The notes under the pieces were generated by a model. That model did no database searches. It was not told the DNA's origin and saw nothing but the letters and a program-made list of their open reading frames with translations. 64,000 nucleotides of DNA, taken from Methylotuvimicrobium sp. KM2. Lineage in GTDB: Bacteria; Pseudomonadota; Gammaproteobacteria; Methylococcales; Methylomonadaceae. Both the position numbers and the translations under genes were made by a program. Location of the stretch: assembly GCF_038051925.1 (NCBI RefSeq), contig NZ_CP150634.1:496001-560000 (forward strand). Direction: 5' to 3'. Numbering within the stretch: the first letter of the stretch is position 1; each line of letters starts with the position of its first letter. Positions 34,579-42,549 of this stretch are shown in pieces.

Positions 34579-34676
34579 GAGGGAAGAGGAAAGAGGAAAG
34601 GGGAAAGGGGAAAGGGGAAAGGGGAAAGGGGAAAGAGGTAAGAGGTAAGAGGTAAGAGGTAAGAGGTAAGAGGTAA
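34579..34676. repeat. Purine-rich heptamer microsatellite after argJ
   Basis: Immediately after the argJ stop, the strand is purine-only for ~95 bases: about six copies of GGGAAAG followed by six to seven copies of AGGTAAG. Two related heptamers in sequence suggest slippage growth with one point change spreading through half of the tract. As it is outside coding sequence, it would not switch a protein in and out of frame. It may affect mRNA or form a triplex. Confidence 0.85.
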
Positions 34677-34680
34677 GCAC

Positions 34681-34885
34681 GGTGCTCTGTGGGAGCGATC
34701 CCCAGATCGTCCCTCACCTAACGCTAGGTGAGGGAAAGCCGGGAGCGTTGGGCGACAAAAAATGGTATCGAGGCCTCATTTTCCTCGTTCCCACCGCTCC
34801 AGCGTGGGAATGCATACCGATCTTGCCTCGGCTGACAAGGTATGGGTTCCCACGGAGGACCGTGGGAACCAGAAAAACAATACGG
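34681..34885. repeat. Family A fragment and two-armed repeat upstream of the Nudix gene
   Basis: 34683-34780 is a family A piece (TGTGGGAGCGATCCCCAGATCG, CCCTCACCTAACGCTAGGTGAGGG, ATGGTATCGAGGCCTCATT). 34786-34880 is the reverse copy of the element at ~29380-29470: GTTCCCACCGCTCCAGCGTGGG, CATACCGATCTTGCCTCGGC and GGTTCCCACGGAGGACCGTGGGAACC. No gene is seen. Confidence 0.75.
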
Positions 34886-34935
34886 AGCCATTCGAATAGT
34901 CCCCATAGCGTGGAAACCATTTGAAACAACAACTT

Positions 34936-35874
34936 ATGAAATCGGTTTTAGAAGTCGCCGTCGGCGCGGTTGTCGACCGGAACGGCAAAGTACTGATCGC
35001 CAAGCGCCCCGACGATAAACATCAAGGCGGCCTATGGGAATTTCCGGGCGGTAAAATCGAGCCGGGCGAAACGCAGCGACAAGCATTGGACCGCGAGCTC
35101 CATGAAGAACTGGCCATCGACGTTAAAACCGCAACGCCGCTGATCACGATTCATCACGACTACCCGGACCTCAGCGTTAAGCTCAAAGTTTGGCGGGTCG
35201 ACCGGTTCGAAGGCGCTCCGCATGGCCGAGAAGGACAAGCGGTCGAGTGGGTCGCACCGACCTATCTTCAAAACTATTCGTTTCCGGCGGCGAATCGTCC
35301 GATCGTCACCGCGCTCCGCCTGCCGCCGTTTTATGCCATCCTGGACGACAGCGCCCCCTCGGCGTTATTCTCTAACTTACAAACCATTCTCGCCAACGGC
35401 ATCACACTGATTCAATTGCGCTTGAAAAAAGTAACGGCCGGCGAAGCGGCGGAATTTATTGCGCGCATCCTTCCTTTATGCCGCCGTCATGGCGCATCGG
35501 TTCTGCTCAACTCGGCCGTATCCGGAATCGAGGCGAGTGCCGTCGACGGCATGCATTTAACCGGCAGAGACTTAATGGCGTTACGCGAACGGCCGGACAG
35601 CCAAGGCTGGCTGGCCGCCTCTTGCCATAATGAAGCGGAACTGCGCCATGCCGAAACCGTCGGCGTCGATTTTGCCGTCTTGGCGCCGGTATTGCCGACC
35701 GCCACGCATCCGGGAGCCCGAATACTCGGTTGGCAAGGCTTTACAGCGCTCGCCGAAACCGCGAATATTCCGGTTTACGGCTTGGGAGGCTTGGCTACGG
35801 GCGATCTGGCGCGAATCCGTGAAGCCGGCGGCCAAGGCGTGGCCGGTATCCGAGCGTTTATCGAAACAGAATAA
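34936..35874 (+). CDS. Nudix hydrolase (MutT-like) fused to thiamine-phosphate-synthase-like domain
   Basis: 312 residues from the ATG at 34936; a TTG at 34921 is in frame, but the ATG gives the family start (VLEVAVGAVV). N-terminal Nudix domain (about 3-130) with the box GGKIEPGETQRQALDRELHE and then EL, typical of 8-oxo-dGTP diphosphatase MutT, which cleans oxidised nucleotides. The C-terminal domain (about 135-310) is ThiE-like (ITLIQLRLKKV, GMHLTGRDLMAL, DFAVLAPVLPTATHPGA, VYGLGGLATGDLARIREAG). This fusion is common in gammaproteobacteria; the ThiE half keeps the barrel and phosphate loop, but its activity is uncertain. Confidence 0.92.
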   Translation: MKSVLEVAVGAVVDRNGKVLIAKRPDDKHQGGLWEFPGGKIEPGETQRQALDRELHEELAIDVKTATPLITIHHDYPDLSVKLKVWRVDRFEGAPHGREGQAVEWVAPTYLQNYSFPAANRPIVTALRLPPFYAILDDSAPSALFSNLQTILANGITLIQLRLKKVTAGEAAEFIARILPLCRRHGASVLLNSAVSGIEASAVDGMHLTGRDLMALRERPDSQGWLAASCHNEAELRHAETVGVDFAVLAPVLPTATHPGARILGWQGFTALAETANIPVYGLGGLATGDLARIREAGGQGVAGIRAFIETE

Positions 35875-35899
35875 ATGCGATCCCACGGTCCAGCAAGCC

Positions 35900-36112
35900 G
35901 TAGGATGGGTAGCAGCGAAGCGGAAACCCATCATCCTGAATTCGGCAGTTTAACCATGAAGCACATGAAGTTCATGAAGGATTCCAAGAACTTACCAAAT
36001 CCTTCTCGCTAACCTTTTTGGTGAGCGAAAGTTCTATACAAACGCGTAATAAGCTATTGAATTAACTTCCTATTCTTCATGATCTTCATGGTGAAATGCT
36101 TTTTCTAGGATC
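35900..36112. repeat. REP element and inverted short repeat
   Basis: 35900-35933 is a REP of the AGCAGCGAAGCGG form. ACCATGAAG...TCATGAAG (about 35954-35980) is complementary to CTTCATGATCTTCATGGT (about 36079-36096). The latter belongs to a ~45-bp stretch also present at 15284-15327. No gene is seen in the 260-bp gap. Confidence 0.65.
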
Positions 36113-36134
36113 ATGACATTCAAAGGCAAAACCA

Positions 36135-37415
36135 ATGCGATTCGACCCCCCACGATTTTTCCTAATAATTTTCTTGCTGACGCTCCTAAGCCAAACGGTT
36201 ACGGCAAAGACCGACCCTGAGCTCGTCATGGACGTGTTTTGGGGAAAAAACTGTCCTCATTGCCTGGATCAAAAACCCTTTCTGAGCGAATTGGAAGAAC
36301 GTTACCCGCAATTGCAAATTCGGCAGCATGAAGTATGGCGCAACCGCTTCAACCGGGAGCTCTTTCAATTGACCGCGCGCGAACATGGCGTAGACGCCGA
36401 CAGCGTGCCCGCCGTATTTGTCGGCGGGAAAGCCTTTTTCGGCGATGCGCCGTTTATCCGAAAACAAATCGAAGATGCGGTTAGGTCCTTCCTAAACCGA
36501 AAGCAGCAGCCGGACGACAGGCCAGCGGAAACCTTGACGCCGGAGTCTCAAATCGACCGAGGATCGCCGGCGAACGCCGCAACCACGATCGACGTTCCCT
36601 GGCTCGGCACCATAGATCTGGTCCGGCAACCGCTGATATTCAGCACCCTCTTGATTGCCTTTGTCGACGGCTTTAACCCATGCTCGCTATGGGTATTGAC
36701 GCTACTGTTAGGCATGGTGATACATTCAGGCTCCAGAAAACGAATATTGCTGGTCGGCCTGGTGTTCTTGTTCACGACGGCAACCCTCTACGGCGCCTTT
36801 GTCGCCGGCGTCTTTAAAGTGCTGAGCTATGTCGCCTATCTAATCTGGGTACAATGGCTGGTGGCCTTGTTCGCGCTGCTATTCGGTTTGGTCAATGTCA
36901 AAGATTATTTTTGGTTTAAAAAAGGCATTTCGTTCACGATATCGGACAAGCATAAACCGGGTATCTATCAATCGATAAGAGGCTTGTTGAATCCGGAAAG
37001 AAAAGGACTTGCGCTCGCGGGCGCTACCTTCGTCATGGCATCGGGCATCGCATTGGTCGAATTGCCTTGTACGGCAGGTTTTCCGGTGATATGGAGTCAA
37101 TTGGTCAGATCGCAGCAAGTCGGCACGATAGAATTTTTAGGCTTATTGCTGATTTATCTATTGATCTATCTTTCGATCGAAATCGCCATTTTTTTGGCGG
37201 CCTTGATAACGCTGAAAAGACAGAATTTCGAAGAAAAGCACGGTCAAACGCTCAAACTTATCGGCGGCATGATCATGATCGCGCTGGGGATCGTCATGAT
37301 CGTCGCCCCGGATATGATGAACGATCTCACCGGAACCTTAATCGTATTCTCGGCCGCCGTGTTCGCGGCGGCAGTGATCATGCTCGTCCATAAAATGCGA
37401 ACCGATACGGAATAA
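36135..37415 (+). CDS. DsbD/CcdA-like thiol relay with N-terminal periplasmic thioredoxin-like domain
   Basis: 426 residues. Signal peptide (about 1-24), then a glutaredoxin/thioredoxin-like domain (about 28-118) with active site NCPHCLDQ (C-x-x-C) and the cis-Pro segment VPAVFVGG. After a ~40-residue linker come about six or seven membrane helices (from ~165) with FNPCS in the first and ELPCTAG in the fourth, the paired intramembrane cysteines of CcdA. This order is the reverse of many DsbD proteins, where the C-terminal thioredoxin domain is outside. It should move reducing equivalents from the cytoplasm to a periplasmic thiol partner. The substrate is unknown; the cytochrome c and disulfide pathways are both possible. 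Confidence 0.85.
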   Translation: MRFDPPRFFLIIFLLTLLSQTVTAKTDPELVMDVFWGKNCPHCLDQKPFLSELEERYPQLQIRQHEVWRNRFNRELFQLTAREHGVDADSVPAVFVGGKAFFGDAPFIRKQIEDAVRSFLNRKQQPDDRPAETLTPESQIDRGSPANAATTIDVPWLGTIDLVRQPLIFSTLLIAFVDGFNPCSLWVLTLLLGMVIHSGSRKRILLVGLVFLFTTATLYGAFVAGVFKVLSYVAYLIWVQWLVALFALLFGLVNVKDYFWFKKGISFTISDKHKPGIYQSIRGLLNPERKGLALAGATFVMASGIALVELPCTAGFPVIWSQLVRSQQVGTIEFLGLLLIYLLIYLSIEIAIFLAALITLKRQNFEEKHGQTLKLIGGMIMIALGIVMIVAPDMMNDLTGTLIVFSAAVFAAAVIMLVHKMRTDTE

Positions 37416-37427
37416 GCCGTATAGCGC

Positions 37428-37910
37428 GGTAGGATGGGTAGCGGCGCAGCGGAAACCCATCATGGGGACCCGCAAATGTTAGGGAAAGGTTGTCATCGTT
37501 CCCGTTCTCACTCTCTAGCTAGACGCAGCCCGCACCGCTCCCCGGCTGTGCTCCCACGCTAGAGCGCTCATAGCTACACATAAGTCAAAAATTACCCTTT
37601 TGCAACCGTAACCAATGAGACCTCGATACCATTTATTATTACTTAACACTTTCGACCTTCCCTCACCTAACGCTAGGTGAGGGACGATCAGGGGATCGCT
37701 CCCACAGAGCGTCCGCCGCTCTCTGTGGGAGCGACGCCTTCGTCGCGACTATCGAAGCCAGTAACGCTCAAACACCAATAGCCTTTCCGGACAACACAAC
37801 AATTTAGCGCTCGGTCGCTACTTTTTGCACAATTAGATATATTTACTTATGTATACCCATCGCACTTCAAATTTCGGTATTGACGCATGGAGGCGCCGAA
37901 ATTTGACCAG
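37428..37910. repeat. REP, family A long copy and TAT fragment
   Basis: 37428-37462 is a REP. 37495-37570 is a worn multi-hairpin cluster. 37572-37857 is the second long family A copy (the partner of 222-475), including CCTCACCTAACGCTAGGTGAGG and GTGGGAGCGACGCCTTCGTC. 37852-37910 is a shortened TAT element (ACTTCAAATTTCGG...CGAAATTTGA). No gene is seen between 37416 and 37984. Confidence 0.75.
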
Positions 37911-37984
37911 CAAAGGTTACATAAAGACGAACGCTAGAGCGTGGGAGCCATTGCAAAAGATGCGTCTAAAACAAGATTGTCGTA

Positions 37985-38407
37985 ATGAATACAATGAAGC
38001 CATCACTTAAATGCAAACTCATTGCCGCATCGCTGATGGGGTTCATTGCCTTGACTGCCATCACGCCGTTGTGCGGCTTTCTATTTCAATGCGGCTGTGA
38101 CTGGCCGTGGCTGGGTTTGGATGCCGGGTGTAATTATCACGATTTGCATGCCAAGCATAAATGCCCGTGGTGCGCTTCGCTGGCGACGGGCGTTTTGTCG
38201 ATGGTCACGGCAACGTTGCTGTCGGTGTTGACCGTAATGATCGCGCCTGTTCCGGGCTTCTTGCGGTTTGTTAATGAATGGGTTTTAAGGATTTCCTTCG
38301 GATCGGCAATTTTTGCGGGGACCGCTTTGGTAATGGCCGCAATCGCCGCAGTCCGGCAAGACTACCCTTTAGGCGTGGGAAGATTATTGATAAACGCTAC
38401 GATCTAA
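37985..38407 (+). CDS. Cys-rich small membrane protein of unknown function
   Basis: 140 residues (or 137 from the second ATG, 37994). About three hydrophobic helices (about 12-33, 64-88, 97-120). Between the first two lies a short Cys/His/Trp segment: CGFLFQCGCDWPW, GCNYHDLHAKH and CPWCA, giving seven Cys and three His in ~40 residues, likely on the periplasmic side or at the membrane surface. That density suggests metal, heme or Fe-S ligation, but I cannot name a family. The ribosome site is weak. It is a single gene between repeat blocks. Confidence 0.6.
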   Translation: MNTMKPSLKCKLIAASLMGFIALTAITPLCGFLFQCGCDWPWLGLDAGCNYHDLHAKHKCPWCASLATGVLSMVTATLLSVLTVMIAPVPGFLRFVNEWVLRISFGSAIFAGTALVMAAIAAVRQDYPLGVGRLLINATI

Positions 38408-38503
38408 TCCTTATCGCGCCCACGCTTCAGCGTGGGAGCCATTTGAAACTTTGATGAAGAATAACAGAAAATGTAACTATTCAGCATAAGTTATGTATGG
38501 GAA

Positions 38504-38603
38504 GGTGTCAGGCATTGATTTATAAGGCTGTCTGCAACAGGACGTTGCAGTCAGAGCTTACAGGGATGTATTCACGCGTCCTTAGAAATCAATGCCTGGC
38601 ACC
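38504..38603. repeat. CORE hairpin, GGTGTCAGGCATTG arms
   Basis: Left arm GGTGTCAGGCATTGATTTAT (from 38504, continuing AAG) pairs with the right arm ending GCCTGGCACC (38581-38603) at 21 of 23 positions. Inside are an inner dyad (CTGCAACAGGACGTTGCAG) and the core on the minus strand at 38555-38581. The arm sequence is unrelated to that of any other CORE copy in the window. It lies 104 bp upstream of the ParD-like gene. Confidence 0.85.
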
Positions 38604-38706
38604 AACCTACCGCATGCATTGAATAATTACCAGAAAATAATCGAGCCGATTGTCATTGATCTATTAAATTGGCAGAATATGCCAACACTAATCATCGGAG
38701 CTTACT

Positions 38707-38988
38707 ATGCCTACGCGCAATGTTGTTCTTACCGATCCACAAATGCAATTTGTGGAGCAATTGGTCCAATCGGGCCGTTATCAGAATGCCAGCGAAGTGC
38801 TGCGAGAAGGATTGCGCTTGATGCAGCAGCGAGAACAAGAGCAAACTGTCCGCTTGCAAGCGTTGCGTGAGGCTGTCGCTGTGGGTATCGACGATATCCA
38901 GGCGGGCCAGTATACGACGCTGGAATCGGCCGAGGCCATTCGCATGCATATGGCTGGGTTGGTCAAAAACGCTACGTCACCGCGCTGA
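38707..38988 (+). CDS. ParD-like antitoxin (type II toxin-antitoxin)
   Basis: 93 residues. The N-terminal ribbon-helix-helix (RNVVLTDPQMQFVEQLVQSG, SEVLREGLRLMQ) is typical of ParD/CopG-type DNA-binding antitoxins; the C-terminal part (LQALREAVAVGIDDIQAGQY) should wrap the toxin. It probably represses its own promoter. The stop codon overlaps the toxin start by one base (TGATG), the usual coupled arrangement. It sits among repeats, as mobile toxin-antitoxin pairs often do. Confidence 0.88.
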   Translation: MPTRNVVLTDPQMQFVEQLVQSGRYQNASEVLREGLRLMQQREQEQTVRLQALREAVAVGIDDIQAGQYTTLESAEAIRMHMAGLVKNATSPR

Positions 38989-39314
38989 TGACCTGCTGGA
39001 CGGTCCGTCTTGCTCGGCAAGCCGAACAAGACATTGCGGATATTTTAACCTGGACAGCCGAGCGATTCGGCCCGCAACAGGCCGAGGTCTATAGGGAAAC
39101 CCTGACTCAAGCATTGGCAGCCCTCATCGATGGACCCGGTGTTATGGGCGCCAAATGCCGTGATGACATTCAGCAAGGGGTTTTTGTTCTTCCCGTTGCG
39201 AGGCACGGGCGGCGCGGCCGCCACATCCTTGACTTTCGGCAAAGCGAAGCAGGCTTTGTCGATGTTCTTCGCGTGCTTCACGACAGCATGGACATGGCTC
39301 GTCACATCGAATGA
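38988..39314 (+). CDS. ParE/RelE-superfamily toxin
   Basis: 108 residues. WTVRLARQAEQDIADILTWT, RFGPQQAEVYRETL, VARHGRRGRHILDF and VDVLRVLHDSMDMARH match ParE-type toxins of the ParE/RelE fold; family members poison gyrase. It follows the antitoxin with a one-base overlap. The C-terminal RVLHDSMD-H segment is intact, so the toxin looks functional. A REP lies directly downstream. Confidence 0.88.
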   Translation: MTCWTVRLARQAEQDIADILTWTAERFGPQQAEVYRETLTQALAALIDGPGVMGAKCRDDIQQGVFVLPVARHGRRGRHILDFRQSEAGFVDVLRVLHDSMDMARHIE

Positions 39315-39330
39315 TAAATCGCTAAGCCTG

Positions 39331-39591
39331 TAGGATGGGTAGCAGCGCAGCGGAAACCCATCATGGTCGCCCGCAAACGGCAAAAAAACATTACGCGCCC
39401 TGATTGATAAACCCCGTTTGGCCGCGAAAATCAACAGGTCATTTCACACAGTTTAGGCCGTAGGATGGGTAGCAGCGCAGCGGAAACCCATCATGAGCAC
39501 CCGCAAACGGCAGGAAAACATCACGCGTCCGGATTGATAAGCCCCGTTTGGCCGCGAAAATCAATAGGTCATTTCACACAGTTTAGGTGTG
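39331..39591. repeat. Tandem duplication of a 131-bp REP-containing unit
   Basis: Two adjacent units (about 39331-39461 and 39462-39591). Each starts with a REP (GTAGGATGGGTAGCAGCGCA form), continues with CCGCAAACGGCA, TTGATAA-CCCCGTTTGGCCGC and ends with GGTCATTTCACACAGTTTAGG. They differ at a few positions only. The same REP-CCGCAAACGGCA-TTGATAA order recurs in the BIME arrays at 40890 and 59514. Confidence 0.85.
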
Positions 39592-39662
39592 GGATATCAC
39601 GCAGTTTCAGACTTCATTTTTTCCGTCCGAAAAAAACAACGAAAAAACAATTGGATATAATT

Positions 39663-39678
39663 TGGCACGCCGTTTGCT
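39663..39678 (+). promoter_or_regulatory. Sigma54-type (-24/-12) promoter for the first prepilin gene
   Basis: TGGCACG (39663-39669), four bases, then TTGCT (39674-39678) fits the sigma54 consensus TGGCACG-N4-TTGC(A/T) exactly, with GG at -24 and GC at -12. Transcription would begin near 39689, leaving a ~185-nt leader before the ATG at 39874. Sigma54 control of major pilins by PilR-type activators is established in gammaproteobacteria. No other match was found in the window, and no activator gene is present here. Confidence 0.72.
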
Positions 39679-39699
39679 TTATAGAAAGGGACTGACAAG

Positions 39700-39835
39700 T
39701 TGAGTTCCGATGAGGGAGACATGCAGCCTACGACGGGCGAATAGATGGAATTTCGGAACATGGGGGAAGGGCTTCCCCCCCGCTGCCGTTACGCTCTGCT
39801 ACAGCCAAGGGCAGCGACTTCGTTAGCGTAACTTA
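39700..39835 (+). ncRNA. Candidate structured 5' leader with possible pseudoknot
   Basis: Downstream of the sigma54 promoter the leader can fold as follows. GTTCCGA (39706-39712) pairs with TCGGAAC (about 39754-39760). GGGGGAAGGGCTTCCCCC forms a local hairpin. CGCTGCC (39781-39787) can pair with GGCAGCG (about 39810-39816), while GTTACGCT (39788-39795) can pair with AGCGTAAC (39825-39832). The last two pairs interleave, so they would make a pseudoknot. I could not match it to a known riboswitch class; it lacks the GEMM c-di-GMP landmarks. It could control prepilin expression or simply shield the 5' end. Confidence 0.4.
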
Positions 39836-39873
39836 AAACACTAACTAACGAAAAAATGGGGAGAAACCCAACA

Positions 39874-40881
39874 ATGAAAGATTATAAAGTAAAACACATT
39901 GCAAGACAGGCCGGTTTGACCTTGATCGAATTGACCGTCGTGCTGTTGATCCTGATCGGCCTGGCCGGTTTGATGCTGCCTTATGTCGGCGGCTTCGTCG
40001 ATAAAACCCATGACAGCGCCAACTCGGACAGCTTGGTGGAAGTGAGCAAGGCGATTCAGCGTTATGACGTGCAGTTCATGGGGCAGCCGAGTAATTATGA
40101 TGCATTGGTGGATAGTACCGGTGCCCTATATAACCATATGATGGGGACTGCTTATCTTACAACGGTTCAGGTTCAACCCCAGGCTTTATATAGTGTAGGT
40201 ATTAGGAGCTTATTGCCTATGAACCAAGACGCTGTTGATAAAACTTTTGATGCTGTTGATACTACTGTTGCTCCCATTTCAATAGCTAACACTATGATGC
40301 CAGCAGTTACTTTGGCGGCTCTTAATGTCGATGCAGGCTGCACAGGCATGGGCTGTATAACAAGTGATGCTGATCTAGCTAAAATCTTGGGTCGCCCAGC
40401 GGGAACGATTAATACAACAACGAATGATTATTTAGCATTCGGTGTTGGTCAAGGTTCCGGTATGGTCGGTAAAACCATCTCCGAAGCGCCTGTTCATTTT
40501 GCTAAAACCGGCGCGATGAGCGCGGCCAACAAATACAACCGTATTTTGGCGATTTATCAAGTGCCAAAGGCCAATACTTGTATCGCTGCCAATGGACAAG
40601 GTTTTGATACATACTGGGATCCTGATACAGCAAATGCCGGAGCAGGTGCTACCAGTGTAAATATTGCCAACGAGGGTGATTGTACAACTGCGGCTTCTGT
40701 TGCTGATGCTGAGTTCTATGATAGCGTTGGTGGAGCCGGTACCGGTGTGACTATAGGCGCAACAACATGGTCTGGTAACATGCAAGGCAAAGCCAAATTC
40801 CTGACCACCGTCATGCCGATGATGAAACTGGAAGGCTTGGGCGGCGCATTGTCTAACCACTATCAAAACGTGGATGGCTAA
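39874..40881 (+). CDS. Type IV prepilin-like protein (first prepilin of the locus)
   Basis: 335 residues from the ATG at 39874 (GGGGAGA lies ten bases before it; a longer frame to 39856 is rejected). The class III leader ends RQAG and is followed by LTLIELTVVLLILIG, the prepilin peptidase site with Glu at +5. The mature part is large for a pilin and contains Cys pairs (AGCTGMGC, NTCIAANG, GDCTTAA). The 5' part and the last ~100 bases have the GC-rich codon style of the neighbours; about 40090-40480 and 40560-40790 are clearly AT-richer, which suggests a variable, possibly exchanged, central region. It is probably an MSHA-type structural pilin. Confidence 0.82.
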   Translation: MKDYKVKHIARQAGLTLIELTVVLLILIGLAGLMLPYVGGFVDKTHDSANSDSLVEVSKAIQRYDVQFMGQPSNYDALVDSTGALYNHMMGTAYLTTVQVQPQALYSVGIRSLLPMNQDAVDKTFDAVDTTVAPISIANTMMPAVTLAALNVDAGCTGMGCITSDADLAKILGRPAGTINTTTNDYLAFGVGQGSGMVGKTISEAPVHFAKTGAMSAANKYNRILAIYQVPKANTCIAANGQGFDTYWDPDTANAGAGATSVNIANEGDCTTAASVADAEFYDSVGGAGTGVTIGATTWSGNMQGKAKFLTTVMPMMKLEGLGGALSNHYQNVDG

Positions 40882-40889
40882 TCTTTAAC

Positions 40890-42060
40890 CTTGTAGGATG
40901 GGTAGTAGCGAAGCGGAAACCCATCATGGGATAACGCAAGCGATGGATTTCGGCTAACGCCGCTACCCGCTACCCGCCACGGACGGCTTTTTCTTAAACC
41001 GCCGGAGCGCACGACAGTCATGTCGCCCGCGCTCCGGATTCGATACTCCCCGATAGCAATGCGTTTTTTTCGCGAGAGCGCATCGCTATCGGTCGGAAAC
41101 AAAATCCATGCGATGCCGAGCGGTAACGATGGGTTTCGGCTATCGCCTCTACCCATCCTACGCAAGAGCCGCCATCCGAAAAGGACTGCGCTGTAGGATG
41201 GATAGCAGCGAAGCGGAAACCCATCATGAACACCCCGCAAACGGCAGGAAAACATTGCGGGCGGGTTTATAAAACCCGCCCGGCGGGCTCCGCGGTGTGG
41301 GGACGCTGGAGCGTCCCCGGCAGTGCTCCCACGCTGGAGCGTGGGAGCCATTTGAAGTTTCGCCAAGACTTTAGTTGTTGTTTGGTGTTGATGTTGAGGT
41401 TGCATCTCTCTTGGGGTGGCAACACCCCTTTTTTTGAATTTATCGTTCCCACGCTCCGGTCATCGTTCCCACGCTCCAGCGTGGGAATGCAGCCCACACC
41501 GCTCCGCGGTGCGAGGACGCCGGAGCGTCCTCGGCTGGGCTCCCACGCCGGAGCGTGGGAGCCATTCGAAACCCCTTTGCCGGCGGGGTAAAAAACGATG
41601 GGTTTCGGCTATCGCCTCTACCCATCCTAAGCAAGCCCCCCGTTGTAGGATGGGTAGCAGCGAAGCGGAAACCCATCATGGGCGCCCGCAAACGGCAGGA
41701 AAACATTGCGGGCGGGTTTATAAAACCCGCCCGGCGGGCTCCGCGGTGTGGGGACGCTGGAGCGTCCCCGGCAGTGCTCCCACGCTCCGGTCATCGTTCC
41801 CACGCTCCAGCGTGGGAATGCAGCCCACACCGCTCCGCGGTGCGAGGACGCCGGAGCGTCCTCGGCTGGGCTCCCACGCCGGAGCGTGGGAGCCATTCGA
41901 AACCCCTTTGCCGGCGGGGTAAAAAACGATGGGTTTCGGCTTCCGCCTCTACCCATCCTACGCAAGCCCCCCGTTGTAGGATGGGTAGCAGCGTAGCGGA
42001 AACCCATCATGGGCGCCCGCAAACGGCAGGGAAACGTTTCATCGTTCTCACGCTTCGGCG
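40890..42060. repeat. Long REP/BIME and multi-hairpin block
   Basis: The 1.27-kb gap after the first prepilin holds no convincing gene. REP elements occur at about 40893, 41193, 41645 and 41976 (plus) and 41130, 41606 and 41930 (minus). Between them are GCGGGCGGGTTTATAAAACCCGCCCG and clusters of CCCACGCTCCAGCGTGGG, CCGCTCCGCGGTGCGAGG and GGACGCCGGAGCGTCC hairpins. A segment starting at ~41460 is repeated at ~41791 (offset about 331 bp) with near identity, so part of the block is a tandem duplication. Long frames crossing it (up to 200 codons) translate repeats in both copies and are not genes. Confidence 0.85.
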
Positions 42061-42153
42061 TGGGAACGAGATGTGGGAAAAGTTATCCTCATTCCTTCGC
42101 GCAGGCTTCGGAATGGGGTTTTTATTTACATATACACTGAGATTTGAAATTTT

Positions 42154-42549
42154 ATGAAAAAGAGCACTTTACTTTTTACCGCACTGCCTTTGTTGCTTGC
42201 CGCGAACGTGGCCAACGCCATGCAGCCGCATGCGCCTATCGTCATCAACCCGTTCGGAAACCAAGGCAACGGCGGCTGCAATATCGCCTCGGAAGCGGGC
42301 GATAGCGTATATCACGGCCCTGCCAGCGTTAAAGTCACCATCAACAAAAACTTCGCGATCGCTTCTTGTACCGTCACTCCGGATACCGACGGCGACGTGC
42401 AACCGGCTTTCGTCGAACGCGACGACGTGCCTTGCCGGATTAAATACGATCATCCAGGGCCTTTCTTTTACAACGGCTTCGGCGGCTTCACCGCCACGCC
42501 TAGCGGCAATGTCATTGCCCGTTGCAAGGCCGAATTAACCTCGGAGTAG
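42154..42549 (+). CDS. Small secreted Cys-containing protein of unknown function
   Basis: 131 residues. Clear signal peptide with cleavage near ANVANA-MQ (about 22). The mature part is Gly/Pro-rich (PIVINPFGNQGNGGCN) and has four Cys (GGCN, ASCTV, VPCRI, ARCKA), enough for two disulfides. No family is recognised. It lies between REP blocks and upstream of the pilus genes, so it may be a minor exported component of that locus, but nothing proves it. The ribosome site is weak and the upstream sequence AT-rich. Confidence 0.65.
   Translation: MKKSTLLFTALPLLLAANVANAMQPHAPIVINPFGNQGNGGCNIASEAGDSVYHGPASVKVTINKNFAIASCTVTPDTDGDVQPAFVERDDVPCRIKYDHPGPFFYNGFGGFTATPSGNVIARCKAELTSE

Noticed and set aside
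39700-39835. c-di-GMP (GEMM) riboswitch in the prepilin leader
   Set aside because: The conserved GEMM tetraloop-receptor and GCAAA-type landmarks are not found; kept only as an unclassified structured leader.
41226-42157. Long open frames (up to 200 codons) in the REP block
   Set aside because: They translate REP and hairpin repeats, the same peptide strings occur in both halves of the duplication and in other repeat loci, and they lack ribosome sites.
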